A DNA stretch of 60,000 bases. Source: Antedon mediterranea. Lineage: Eukaryota > Echinodermata > Crinoidea > Comatulida > Antedonidae. Made by a program: the position numbers and the translations under genes. The notes beneath the pieces are model-generated. The model was not told the origin of the DNA, did not search any database, and saw only the letters and a list, made by a program, of their open reading frames with translations. Numbering within the stretch: the first letter of the stretch is position 1; each line of letters begins with the position of its first letter. Positions 1 to 9,589 of the stretch are shown piece after piece. Location: positions 335,922 through 395,921 of the forward strand of contig NC_092678.1 of NCBI RefSeq assembly GCF_964355755.1, read 5' to 3'.

Positions 1-565
1 ATTTGGGCTTTACTTGTTGAAATGTGTTCAGATATGGCGTCGATACCGATAAGCGTAACGGTAACTTGTTTTGCCGGTTTATGTTTCGGTTAACTACGGA
101 ACTTAGACAGGACTTTGGGAAACTATTTTGATGGTCAAACAAATAAAGTGATAGTTCAGCAATGTCATCGGATGTAATATCTATGGATCTACGTGACTTT
201 CAAATGAAATTACATGTAGAAAGTGTACTTAGCGTTTTGTCTGAACCATTCATTGTTCCGCCGGTGTGTGTCCCATCGCCATCTTGGGTCTCATCACAGC
301 ACTTGTTCTTGGCAGCTTCAAATAATATCTTCTTTGCTTTTAGTAGCTCATTGATAGTGAAATTAGTGCTTAGAAGTGACTTTATTGGAATACTAGTGAA
401 TTTTTGATGTCTATGATGATTTTCTGTATCCTTAGATCGATTTCTGTTAAGAAACTCAGAGAGCCTGTGTAACGCACGTCTTCGTTCAAAGCCAGTGTTC
501 GATAGCTACTTGAATAATTTAATTTACACCAAACATGTGAAGTTGGTATACCATTTAAGAACTAT
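1..565. repeat. Partial copy of the 3.3-kb repeat unit (left edge of block A1)
   Basis: This stretch matches 34273-34837 almost base for base, and from about position 95 it also matches 27774 onward and 31079 onward. It is the start of a 3.3-kb tandem unit that continues off the left edge of the window. Beyond about 565 it joins Copia sequence, whereas the two complete units continue into inverted hnRNP sequence. The only long open frame I consider plausible here is on the minus strand and is listed separately. Confidence 0.85.
200..505 (-). other. Unrecognised 101-codon open frame in the 3.3-kb repeat (copy 1)
   Basis: The minus strand is open from a stop just above 505 to a TGA at 200-202. 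It encodes a hydrophilic, Lys/Asn/Asp-rich peptide with segments such as ERRRALHRLSEFLNRNRSK and INELLKAKKILFEAAKNKC. There is no early Met, so it would be an internal exon or an element fragment. The plus-strand frame over the same bases is a Ser/Phe/Leu-rich, antisense-looking peptide. I do not recognise the family. Three more copies (27878-28183, 31183-31488, 34472-34777) keep the frame open, but they are recent duplicates and so not independent evidence. Confidence 0.3.
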
Positions 566-579
566 ACAGTATTAGTAAA

Positions 580-1701
580 ATGACGCAAAGTAGAAATAGA
601 AAGCCTGATGTCCGTGAAACCAAACTCTTAGAATTGGTCCACACCGATTTGGCTGGCCCAATTAACCCAGTCTCTAGAGAGGGATTTAAGTATGCCATAT
701 CATTCACAGATGATTATTCAGGAGCTGTGTTTGTATACTTCTTGAAAAATAAAAGTGACACTATATCTGCCACAGAAAGGTTTCTGGCAGACTCTTCCCC
801 ACTGGGAAATGTAAAGTGTATTAGATCAGATAATGGTTCTGAGTTCACTTCAAAGGAGTTCAACTCACTCCTTACAAAGAATCGTATAAGACACGATACT
901 TCTGCACCCTACTCCCCTCACCAAAATGGGACTGCCGAACGAAACTGGCGAACATTATTTGAGATGGGTAGATGTTTGATTGCACAGTCAAATTTAGGCA
1001 AAGAATTTTGGCCATATGCAATTCTAGCTGCGGCATATATACGTAATCGATGTTTTAACAATCGTGTGCAACAAACTCCATATTTTATGATGACGGGTCG
1101 AAAACCCAATTTATCCAACATGGGAGTATTTGGATCTGAATGTTATGCATACAAGCAAGACAAAAGTAAATTAGATGATCGTTGTATTAAGGGTATATTT
1201 GTTGGATATGATAAGTACAGCCCGGCTTATTTAGTATATTTCCCTGAGAGTGGAAAGATAATGAAATATAGAATTGTTAAACTTAACACAAATAAGAGTG
1301 TCGAGCAACAGATCCAAACAGAAACCGATGATGACGATTACATTCCATTAGATTCCAATAAGGGTAAAACAGATAATTCATCTGAAATTGATAGGATACA
1401 GGAGACTGCTGATCCATCCAATCTAGAACCCCAACCTAACGACCAAAGGGTAATTAATGAATCGGGTAACGAAAATGTAAGGTATCCAAGACGGGAGAGA
1501 AAACCTCCATCGTATCTTGAGGATTATGCTACCGATTTAGAGGACAATAATGACCAATTATTATCCAGTATTGATTATTGCTACAAAATTTCAGAGTTTC
1601 CTCAAACTTTTAGGGAAGCTATTAATTCACCAGAGTCCAAGTATTGGCAAACTGCAATGGCAGACGAAATGAAATCCCTCATTGCTTTGCTCACTCCTTA
1701 A
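580..1701 (+). pseudogene. Copia-type integrase fragment of a Ty1/Copia Pol (copy 1)
   Basis: This 373-codon frame encodes the integrase core of a Ty1/Copia polyprotein, the enzyme that inserts element cDNA into chromosomes. The catalytic triad is visible: Asp23 in HTDLAGP, Asp84 in SDNGSEF and Glu120 in NGTAERN, a D,D35E spacing. The C-terminal part has the Copia-type GIFVGYDKYSPAYLVYFPE region, then an acidic linker and the FREAINSPESKYWQTAMADE motif that normally leads into reverse transcriptase. The frame stops there with a foreign tail (LIALLTP). Gag, protease, the zinc-binding pre-integrase segment and RT/RNase H are all absent, so it is a fragment despite its intact core. The first Met lies at the left breakpoint. 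A second copy is at 34852-35973. Confidence 0.9.
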
Positions 1702-1802
1702 GATGATAACATTCTTCTATGTGAATCACTCTTCCATATTTATTCCTACTGTGTAGATGTGTACTTTGTATAGTTTATTACAATAAAGTTATTATAGTTC
1801 TA
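1702..1802 (+). other. Possible 3' flank of the Copia piece
   Basis: About 100 AT-rich bases follow the integrase stop and contain an AATAAA-type signal near 1781 just before the minisatellite. I see no LTR here, so the origin of this stretch is unclear. Confidence 0.3.
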
Positions 1803-1880
1803 GATCGTAGGCTACAAACAATACATCGTAGGAGAGAACAATGACCTACGTTCTACCTACGATCTACCTACGCGTAGATG
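1803..1880. repeat. Short remnant of the 21-bp TCGTAGGCTACGA minisatellite
   Basis: A few degenerate units carrying the imperfect palindrome TCGTAGGCTA(C/A)(G/A)A are followed by the complementary CCTACG(T/A)TCTA motif and CTACCTACGCGTAG. Longer versions lie at 44398-44625, 48626-48890 and 58588-58790. In every case a PIF1-like helicase relic follows directly. Confidence 0.8.
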
Positions 1881-1894
1881 CGAAGCAGTAATTT

Positions 1895-2423
1895 CTTGCT
1901 GTACTGTAAAGACACACTGGAAGGCTTATTGTGGATTGATAACTTTAGACAAATACAATTAGATCAAATCATGAGACAAAAGGAAGATAACGAATGAAGT
2001 TAATGAATGGAATAAGAAAATGTTGCATGAAACCTGTACGAATATTATATGCATTCAAGCAGAAGATATTGTAGTTAACAGCAAGAAAGAACACGTTAAG
2101 TGCGAAACACCTCGGAAATCACGTAAAACTAATTTATTAAATTATTTGTGGATTGCACAAATGGATGTATGGGATATGTTGAAGAAATAACCAAGCATTA
2201 TCAAACAAAAAACCAATATCTATTAAAGTGAATTTTGACAACAATGAAATTGGTATTCAGTTAATTGAAATGTTTCAAGCTATTGGCAAAAAATACAGCC
2301 GAAAGCAATTTCCTCTCAAATTAGCTTATGCATGTACAGTTCATAAAGTGCAAGAAATAACAATGAATAAAAGGCATCAGTTAGCTTTAAAAATACTTTT
2401 GTGCCTGGACAAGCATACGTACA
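1895..2423 (+). pseudogene. PIF1-like DNA helicase relic, C-terminal part (copy 1)
   Basis: Several frames together resemble the C-terminal half of PIF1-family 5'-3' helicases as found in Helitron RepHel proteins. The recognisable pieces in order are FRQIQLDQIMRQKEDNE, then NGIRK, then NIICIQ, then VNFDNNEIGIQL, RKQFPLKLAYACTVHKVQ and finally FKNTFVPGQAYV. The last two are the FPL.LAYA.TIHK.QG and F.PGQAYVALSR signatures of the PIF1 C-terminus. At least two frameshifts and several stops break it. No Rep (HUH) domain is visible, so a Helitron source is inferred rather than shown. The relic ends abruptly inside the GQAYV motif, where an RRM piece begins. Confidence 0.65.
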
Positions 2424-2510
2424 AATGATGAGACGTTGAGACAGTATTTCTCCAAATATGGGGAAATTATTGATTATTTCATAGCAAGATATCCGCATAC
2501 AAAAAAAAAG
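2424..2510 (+). pseudogene. hnRNP A/B-like RRM1 exon fragment with splice donor
   Basis: The plus strand encodes NDETLRQYFSKYGEIIDYF followed by IARYPHTKKK, the first half of an RNA recognition motif: the alpha-1 helix, then beta-2. The open frame ends at AAG|GTATGC, a plausible 5' splice site, and the next bases are a minisatellite relic. The RNP1 half (RGFGFV) does not follow. The fragment starts directly at the end of the PIF1 relic. A copy is at 36696-36782 and shorter ones follow the other PIF1 relics. Confidence 0.7.
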
Positions 2511-2607
2511 GTATGCAAGTAGGTCATGTATGTAAGTAGGTCATGTATTTAAGTAGGTCATGTATTTAAGTTCTATGTATGTATGTAGGTATGTATGTAG
2601 GTATGTC
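2511..2607. repeat. ATGTATGTAAGT-type minisatellite relic in an intron position
   Basis: About 97 bases are built from variants of GTAGGTCATGTATGTAA and GTATGTATGTAG. This is the same family, in the same sense relative to the hnRNP strand, as the large arrays at 13911-14214 and 17038-17852. It directly follows the RRM1 donor, so the minisatellite appears to belong to an intron of the hnRNP family. Confidence 0.65.
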
Positions 2608-2790
2608 CTAGAGGTCTCCTCAGAAAAGGCAATTGCGTCATCTAACTACGAAATAATATTACTACTACTTGACATGACCAGTGCATTTGACACTGTGCGG
2701 AGGAATACTCTATTCGACATACTATTCTGGTTTCACAGATCTTTGGCAACTAAAGTTACTCGAATTCGAGGGATGCTTGTGAGCTACTAG
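2608..2790 (+). pseudogene. LINE reverse transcriptase fragment, motif A (copy 1)
   Basis: The frame encodes LLLLDMTSAFDTVRRNTL and FDILFWF, the D...AFD.V motif A of non-LTR retrotransposon reverse transcriptases. Only about 60 codons are present before a stop, and both ends join unrelated sequence. The subfamily cannot be told from this piece. A copy is at 36880-37062. Confidence 0.7.
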
Positions 2791-3020
2791 TCCATGGTCC
2801 AGTTTTTTGCGAAAGCAGTATTAAATTGGTGGCAAATGTTATAAAATATGACACATGCATACCTTCAAAACTGGTGGTAGCATGGTGATGTAAATGAGAG
2901 AAGAGCAGTGAAATGAGATGTGTGAATATAATCAAAAATAAATTTGTATTTTAGGTCGTGGGCTGAAAACAGAGTGGCTTAGTTTTTTAGTTTCGTTGTC
3001 ACTCTCTGTCAACTTAAAAG
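2791..3020. other. Noncoding filler between RT and RRM fragments
   Basis: I see no gene here. The phrase GATGTGTGAATATAATCA-AAATAAATTTGTATTT occurs at about 2918-2953 and again at about 3088-3124, so this is part of a locally duplicated intronic sequence. Confidence 0.4.
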
Positions 3021-3265
3021 TATGGGGAGATCACAGATTTTGTAATTATCAAATATCCACATACCAACAAAAGCAAGTATATAAATGATATGTGTGAATA
3101 TAATCAGAAATAAATTTGTATTTGCACAGAATCAGACACCAACATACAAAGATCTAGAGGTTTTGTGTTTGTAAAGTTTCAAATAAGTAAGCATGGTTGA
3201 TAAATGCATTGAAGATCGCATGCTAATTCCAGAAATCGACAAATATGTGCATACTGTAGGTGTTT
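3021..3265 (+). pseudogene. Two hnRNP-like RRM half-exons
   Basis: At 3021-3077 the plus strand encodes YGEITDFVIIKYPHTNKSK, an RRM beta-2 region. After about 50 bases of intron-like DNA, a TTTGCACAG acceptor at 3129 leads into SDTNIQRSRGFVFVKFQ, which carries an RNP1 motif (RGFVFV). A frameshift then leads to VDKCIED, the alpha-2 helix. The order is that of one RRM split by an intron, but frameshifts after RNP1 make it a pseudogene. The copy at 37294-37538 shares the same lesions. Confidence 0.65.
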
Positions 3266-3344
3266 CTGGAGAGAAATGCTGACGTTTATGTTAAGACAGT
3301 ATTGACATTTTGAGACAAGCCAGCTAAGGCCCAAACAGCTTTGA

Positions 3345-3590
3345 AAGGCGAAACAAAATGAAGCCAGATATCCAAGAGCAGCTATTAAAGAATGATATTT
3401 ACATGGATGACATATGTACCCGAGTCGGTTAGAACGGAAGAAGAGGCAAAAATCGCCTGTCAAATAAAGAAAGACTTACAAGGACAAGTAGACACTAACA
3501 CAATAACAAACCATCCTGCCATAAACAGAAAAAAATGGGAACAAATTGTGGAAAGAGTAATGTCGGAAGACGGAAAACGTTAACAGAGGT
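3345..3590 (+). pseudogene. BEL/Pao-like reverse transcriptase scrap
   Basis: In two frames the strand encodes EARYPRAA, then DIYMDDI, then ESVRTEEEAKIACQIKKDL. A YP.AA helix followed by a (Y/F).DD box and an S...EEA segment is the arrangement seen around the RT active site of BEL/Pao elements. There are at least two frameshifts, and the match covers only about 50 residues. The copy at 37618-37863 has the same breaks. LTR ends were not found. Confidence 0.5.
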
Positions 3591-3725
3591 CTCCACTAAA
3601 GGGCACTTAGGACGAGTTAACCTTAATAGTCTTCTGTGATGCCTATGGTTATGTGCATATGCAAGATGGAAATTAAATAATGGGACATATATATATAAGA
3701 CAAGATTAAATAACAATTTTTAAAT

Positions 3726-4080
3726 TTTTTCCAAACTACTTTATAAACGATGCATAAACCTATTCTCATCGTCCTAATGTACTATAAATTTTGATCTTGC
3801 TGACTAATTGTCGTAATCCATAACATGCAATAAAACGCTCAAGGGGGTGCGAGTTTGTTACCTTAAAGAGTAGTATGGTTGATTGATAAATGCATGGAGT
3901 CAAAATGGAGTCAAATAATAAATAGTATTTTGATCTGGCTGACTGATTGCCGTATCAGTCGCACCCATATAAAACGCTCAACTGGTGGTTACTATGACTA
4001 TATAAGATGATGATAAAACGCTAAAGAAGGAGGGTTTGTAAAGAGTAGTATGGTTGATGCATGGAGTATCTCGGCGGTAA
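3726..4080. repeat. Degenerate tandem repeat with RRM-derived phrases
   Basis: Two diverged units of roughly 150-170 bases share GATCT(T/G)GCTGACT, ATAAAACGCTCAA and AAAGAGTAGTATGGTTGAT. The last phrase resembles the SMVDKCM helix codons of the hnRNP RRM, so the repeat may have grown from an RRM exon edge. Copies start at 37998 and 52003. Confidence 0.5.
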
Positions 4081-4210
4081 TGTTCCCATTAGCTGATTCA
4101 TTAATGAGATTCATTGCACTATTTCCTTTTGTACTTGGTACAATTTCTTTTAAAGTTTTCCGTTCTATTATTAGCAATAGAAGAATGAAAATAATCTCTT
4201 AAGATGACGC
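4080..4210 (+). other. Possible LINE 3'-end segment (copy 1)
   Basis: An open stretch on the plus strand encodes PLADSLMRFIALFPFVLG and ends RRMKIIS-stop. In the fuller copy at 52262-52400 it is followed by an untranslated region ending in an (AAAAT)n tract, as at the 3' end of some LINEs. Block A2 lacks about 131 bases here (equivalent to 4117-4247). The identification is tentative. Confidence 0.3.
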
Positions 4211-4553
4211 CTCATATCGTTCAACATATTTCTATGTAATTTATATAATTTCCAGTCGAAAAGTTGCCTCATATCCTTCAACAAGTTTCAGTCAAAAAGT
4301 TCATTGCTGCATTTAACTTTTTGAGGTATGTGGCTTCCTGGCGCAAAGACAAATAGTCTTGATTTATCTATGGTGGTAATGTAGTCGAGACCTTGATTTT
4401 GAAGACCGGAGAATGCAAGTCGCAAATTTCATTGAATTTGGAATTAAAATAAAAAAGTGCCTGTTCACAATCCTTGGCAGAAGTTCCAGAGTGTGATAGC
4501 TAGATCAGACTGAAACCGTTCAAGATCAAAATGTCTGAAAGATTTGCCTTTCA

Positions 4554-5153
4554 CTATGATAGGTGTTCTCTGGAAGTCTTGCGCACAGTTAGGACACAGT
4601 CATGATCACTGATGGTAGATTGATCCAGGCAGATAGCAGAAGTAGAAGTGATTCTGGTTGGTTGATTTATCAGGCAATGCAGATTATACTGGTTAGTGAG
4701 CTGGTTGAATTTATACCACAATTGGCCATTTTTGTCAAATGTGTTACAGTTAAAATCACCCAAACATATGATGACTTCGTAAAATTAGGAAAAAATATTG
4801 TCAAGTGAAGTTTCCATGAAATCAAAAAAAGCAATTGTGTTATCATGAGGATGATACACTACTCCAACCGCAAAAGGATTGAAATAGCCACTTCACTATC
4901 ATCAATAAAATCACTAAGCCATGTTTCACTTATGGTCATAATGTTGTTCTGCTGCATTAGAATTGTAAGCTCGTCTACTTTGTGATAAAGCGGATCGCAT
5001 GTTCAGGTGGGCTATGCAAATTCCTTTGTGGGATTGCGAGCGATTAGTCAATGTTTCAAAATCATTAACAACGCCAGTAGAATTACTAACTGCTTGCTCG
5101 TCTTTAGCTAGACCCGGATTAAATTCAATATCACCAGATAGAGTCAGATGCAA
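4554..5153 (-). pseudogene. LINE endonuclease N-terminal half with 2A-like motif (copy 1)
   Basis: On the minus strand, 5153-4926 encodes LTLSGDIEFNPGLAK and then IAHLNMRS. After a frameshifted middle that includes an ISETWL phrase, 4763-4554 encodes MGDFNCNTFDKNGQLWYKF, QPTRITSTSA and a final ISDHDCVL. These are the N, E, GDFN and SDH signatures of the apurinic-type endonuclease of CR1/L2/RTE-type LINE ORF2. The reading frame changes at least twice. SGDIEFNPG near the N-terminus matches the 2A-like D.E.NPG(P) motif common in deuterostome LINEs, but Leu replaces the final Pro. Copies are at 38696-39295 and 52873-53472. Confidence 0.8.
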
Positions 5154-5159
5154 TGTGCC

Positions 5160-5397
5160 ATAATATGCCGTTTGTTTTTTGCTTCTATACTTGCGTTTTT
5201 ATAGTTACATATATATCTGTATAGTCAAGGTATCCAAAGTACATGGCACTAGCTACGCAGACTAGTGTAGAATTGTGAAAAATGTAATACAGTATAATAA
5301 TATACCGGGAAAAAATCCGTATAAAACAATACATTAGGACGATGACAATATGTTTATTATAAACATGGTGTGCGCATACAAGATTTATATCTTTAAA
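5160..5397. other. AT-rich noncoding spacer
   Basis: I see no gene or element end here. It is intron-like sequence between the LINE piece and the RRM1 C-terminal piece and is repeated at 39302-39539 and 53479-53716. Confidence 0.4.
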
Positions 5398-5489
5398 AAT
5401 CACCTCTCGTGAGAATGCTCTTCTCGCTGATCAATTTTGTGACCAGTAGATTGGAAATCTTCAATGCATTTATCAACCATAATACTCTT
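5398..5489 (-). pseudogene. RRM1 C-terminal exon part, split by the DNA transposon
   Basis: The minus strand encodes SIMVDKCIEDFQSTGHKIDQ, the alpha-2 helix and beta-4 region of the hnRNP-like RRM1, then degenerates before the expected KRAVSRE. Its upstream half (FGFAKL) lies across the transposon, at 9896-9930. In the copies at 39540 and 53717 the two halves are contiguous, which proves that the transposon split this fragment. Confidence 0.75.
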
Positions 5490-6600
5490 GGGCAATTCCA
5501 TAGTGCAGAGGATTTTTTTCCATTTTTTCAAATTAAACCAATCAAACTATATTTGGTATCAAATTAAAGATTATTTTATAGAGAATTAGGTTATATGAAA
5601 AAAAAAAAATTAGCCCATTGATATGATATGGAAAATTTGATTCAAAAATTGATACCTAAAAATGTAATGAAAATGAGAAATGTATGACCTTTTTCAGCTT
5701 CAGTAATAAATAATCAGAGTGGTGTAAAAAGTTAAAATCCATGTTATTTCAGTTTAGTACATTACATTTTTGACACTTGGACAAAAAGAAAATTAATTTC
5801 TGATTTTACATTAATTAAATTTGGCCCAATAATAATGTATCATATTTTGTAATTCCGACACAAAAAAATGGGTTTTTTTAGGATTTCTAATAAAATAATA
5901 ACTTCTGTAAAAAATCAAGACTAATGCAAATCAAGCAAGAGTATAGACATTATATTATGATAATTATTGTTTTTAATTTTTTTAATTTCTTAAGTTATTG
6001 AAGTTTTAAAACTGAAATTCCGTCACAAATCCTTGGTTGCGGAATTACGTAATTCCACAACACTATTATTTAACATAATATTGATGCAAAAACATTTTTT
6101 AAGCAACTTTTTCTCAGCATGAACACAGCTACCAGCAAAATTTGTACAAAGTTTATGTGGTTGTTTATTAGTATGGATCTATGGCTTCTTTGGTTCGATT
6201 TTTTTCTCAGGCCTAGGAACTCTAATAATTTATTTTGTTATTTATCACACCTGCCATTAATTAAATACGAACAATGTCCAATGTACAGATCAAGTTATTA
6301 CATAACTTCCAGACTTTTCTCATAATTAAAACTAATTCATGTGACTCACTTGCACTCTCAGAATAATTCCAATTGTACAGAAAGAACAACTCCCATTAGT
6401 ACGGAATAAACAATTCTTTTTAAATTTCTATTGGCTATTCATGACAACGCCTACCTTATTTGCATTGTTTCTATTGGGTGACAAATAATGTGGGCGACAC
6501 CTGACTTCTTACCTATAGGTATATCTAGGCAATTGAAGTAATAATGTTTTCATTTATCAACCAATTATCGGAAAAGCAATCAATAGAAACTTAACCAGTC
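5490..6600. other. 5' noncoding region of the DNA transposon
   Basis: This is AT-rich and without credible reading frames. It contains ATTCCGTCACAAATCC near 6017-6033, a palindromic GGAATTACGTAATTCC at about 6041-6056, and a variant ATTCCGACAC near 5852. These resemble the 3' terminal sequence and may be transposase recognition sites. Confidence 0.5.
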
Positions 6601-8716
6601 ATGCCGTTATCATCTAAAGAAAGATCCAGGAGGTATAGAGAGCGTCTAAAGGAAAATGGAAAACATGATGACTACAAACAGAAAGATCGATAGAGAAAGC
6701 AATCAAAAAGAGAGGCTCTTACACCTAGAAGTTTGCAGAAATTGAAATGTTCCCAGCGAGAAAATACAAGACGACACAGAGCTAAAAAAAGAGCAATGGA
6801 AGAACAAGACGGAGCAAAATATTCTGCGCAAAGTCTTGGAAAAGCAGTGAAGCATGCTAAAAGAAATCTCCCTGGGACTCCTCGTAAGGACTTCCGGTTT
6901 AAAGTTGTACAAGTTTTATCAAGAGAATTTTGCAATGTTGAGCTTACTACGGCCATTAATACTGGCTGTTAGGGTATTGGCAAGAAAGTTGAGGAAACTG
7001 TTGAAGCATATTTCTGCAAAGACGACATATCTTGGCAGAGTCCAAATCGCAAAGATGTTATGGTTATAAAGACAGATGGTGAGAAAAGATATGTGCCAAA
7101 GAGATTTTTACTGATGTCGCTCAGAGAATGTCATTCTCTTTATCTATTAAGTCATCCAGATAAACCTATTGGACTGTCTAAGTTCTGTTCTCTTAAGACC
7201 AGCTTTTGTAAACCTATCAAAGGATTTCCCACATACGTTATGTGTTTGCAAATATCATGAAAATGTGAAGCTTCTTTTGCAAGTCGTGAAAACTGCAACA
7301 AAGTGTGAGCACGTTAGCACAGAATTTCGCAATTTTATTGGATCAATAACATGTGACCAAGAAAATAAAGCTTGCATGCTGCAGAGCTGTGATGGCTGTT
7401 CATCCAAATTCAATGACCTTTTCTGTTTCCCAAACATGAATGACAAGTCTATCGTATGGCATCAGTGGATTTCTGTCGAAGGCCACTTTGAAAAGGTTCA
7501 ACAACATGGAACACTGTTAGAATGTGTTGATCTCCTTCGGGAACAAGTCCCTGCCTTTCTGATTCATACATTTGTGAAACGACTACAGAGTGCAGCATTT
7601 GAAGCGCACAAGAAGAGTTCGTCAACTGAAATGGCTGTTGTCCAGATTGATTTTGCTGAAAACTTTTCCATCATTCATCAAAATGAAATACAAAGCGGGC
7701 ACTGGAATCACAGCCAGGTTACCATCTTCACCTGCTGTGTTCATGCTGGAGATAAAGTATATTCATATGCAATTGTAAGCAATGAACTCAATCATGGGAA
7801 ATATGAAGTTGCAAAATACTTGGACTTTATAATACAGGACTTGAAGGTGAAATTACCAAGTTTGCAGCATATCAATTTCTACAGTGACGGGGCTGCCAGC
7901 CAGTTCAAACAAAAATATTTGTTTGAAAATATAACTTATTTTAAAGATGATTATGGAATCACATGTGCATGGAATTTCTTTGCAACATCGCATGGAAAAG
8001 GTGCGGTAGATGGCATAGGTGGTCTCATTAAGAGCATGGTTCATTCAAAGATAAAACTTGGCCGATTCGTGAGTGATGCTGAATCTTTCGCAAAAGTTGC
8101 AAGTGAAGCTGTGAAAGGGGTAAATGTCGTCTACATTTCGGCTGAAGACATTCAAAAAGATAGAGCAAAGATGGATAGTCGTTGGGAGAATGTTAGAGCG
8201 CTCCCAAGTACACACAGCACTCATCATGTAGTCCCTACAGGGCTCCATACTGTGAACTATGCACAACATACTTCTTCTAAAGACAAGAAAGAGTTCACTT
8301 TAGTAGTTGATTCAAGAAAAGACCATGAAGTTGCCACAACATCAGTAGCTGACTCATCATCTGCACCGACGTCTGTAACAAAGGAACCGACAAAGGAACT
8401 GACAAAGGAACCGACAAATGAACCTATAAACGCACAGAAAGGAGATTTTGTTCTTATCAAATATACCATAGAAAGAAGCAAGAAAATTTTTAACTATGTT
8501 GCAATAGTTGATGACATTCCTAAAGACAAACCAGAACTTAACATTATTCATTTATATAAGTTTGATAAAGAAGGGAAGATTTTTGTTGTTAAAGACTTGG
8601 TTGGGACTTATGGGATAATTAATAGAGATCAAATTGTATCTGTACTCCCAGCACCATTGATGGACTCTAAAGAAAGGTATCACTTTAAAGAACCACTTCC
8701 ACAGACTATGGGATAA
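6601..8716 (+). pseudogene. Broken transposase of the SDGAASQFK / ATSHGKGAVDGIGG family
   Basis: The frame starts at ATG 6601 with MPLSSKERSRRYRERLKEN, a basic N-terminus. It is interrupted by TAG at 6691 and TAG at 6970, and shifts by one base near 7190. From about 7190 a long open frame reaches 8716. Using numbering from the Met at 7169, candidate acidic catalytic residues are Asp161 (QIDFAENFS), Asp240 (FYSDGAASQFK) and Asp281 (GKGAVDGIGG). A short TKEPTKE repeat lies near residues 405-425. Similar multi-copy proteins occur in cnidarians, arthropods and fish. Two stops and one frameshift make it inactive as read. There are no introns. Confidence 0.8.
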
Positions 8717-8923
8717 AATCTTTTTTGGAATACGGTCAATAGTCACTGTAAACCATTAGTTCAAATGAAATAAAGTTTTTTTTTTTAACATTGCAACAAT
8801 TTTGTAAGACTTTTTTTTCTTAATATATTGTGTTTTCCCTTAAAATTATTCAGAAACCCTTATTAAATAAATTTAAAGATGGTCTGCAGATTTCAATTTC
8901 AGAGGTAATTCCGTCACTGTAAT

Positions 8924-9589
8924 CAGCCCACGAAATTCAGAAAAAAGAAGGTCGGCAAAAAATTGCCGACCTTAAATTCGCCAAGGTCGGCAGTCTCGGC
9001 AGTTCTAAAAATAGAAAATTCACCAAGGGCCAAGGCCTAACCTCTTGCTAACCTAAAGGCCTAGCTAGGCCTAGCCTCCCTAGCTTTATATGTTATGCAA
9101 AAAGAACTAGCAAAATTAACTATAAAAAATATAAAAACCTAACACTAAAATTTACAAGATAAATTCTATTTGATAATTGCTGAACATCATGGTTCTGGAG
9201 CTACCGTACACAGAGCATGCATAGTAGTTGCTTGCTTGGCATAACAGGGTATTCCCCTACACAGGTCTGTCGCGCAGCAGCGCTGTGCCCAGCCGGCCAG
9301 CTTGGTTGATAGGAAAGCATGCAGCTCACACACAAAATAAAGTAATGGTTGAGTGAATTCAGGGATCATCTTAATTCCATGGTTTGTTAACTAAACACAA
9401 CATGGTGGTGAATATGCCTGTTAAAATTTCAATGATACGATCCCTTAAAGTACCATGTTGTTGCTAGGAGGCTGGAAAGGAGGGATCTAGCCTAGTTTCT
9501 AGGTCGGCAATCTCTTGCCGTCCTCTGACAATTTAAGGTCGGCAATAAGGTCGGCAATTGCCGATTGCCGACGTGAAATTCGTGGGCTG
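8924..9589. mobile_element. 666-bp MITE nested in the DNA transposon, 6-bp TSD
   Basis: Perfect 15-bp inverted ends, CAGCCCACGAAATTC at 8924 and its complement ending at 9589, are flanked by TGTAAT at 8918-8923 and 9590-9595. Internally, GTCGGCAA and TTGCCGAC repeats form several short inverted repeats near both ends. No protein is encoded. Related copies at 30228-30798 and 33516-34086 are flanked by AATTTC, again 6 bp. CAG-starting ends suggest a hAT-type non-autonomous element, but the 6-bp TSD is atypical. Confidence 0.85.

Noticed and set aside
162-407. 81-codon plus-strand frame in the 3.3-kb repeat
   Set aside because: Composition is Ser/Phe/Val-rich with no motif, and the overlapping minus-strand frame looks more protein-like. 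It is kept only as the minus frame at low confidence.
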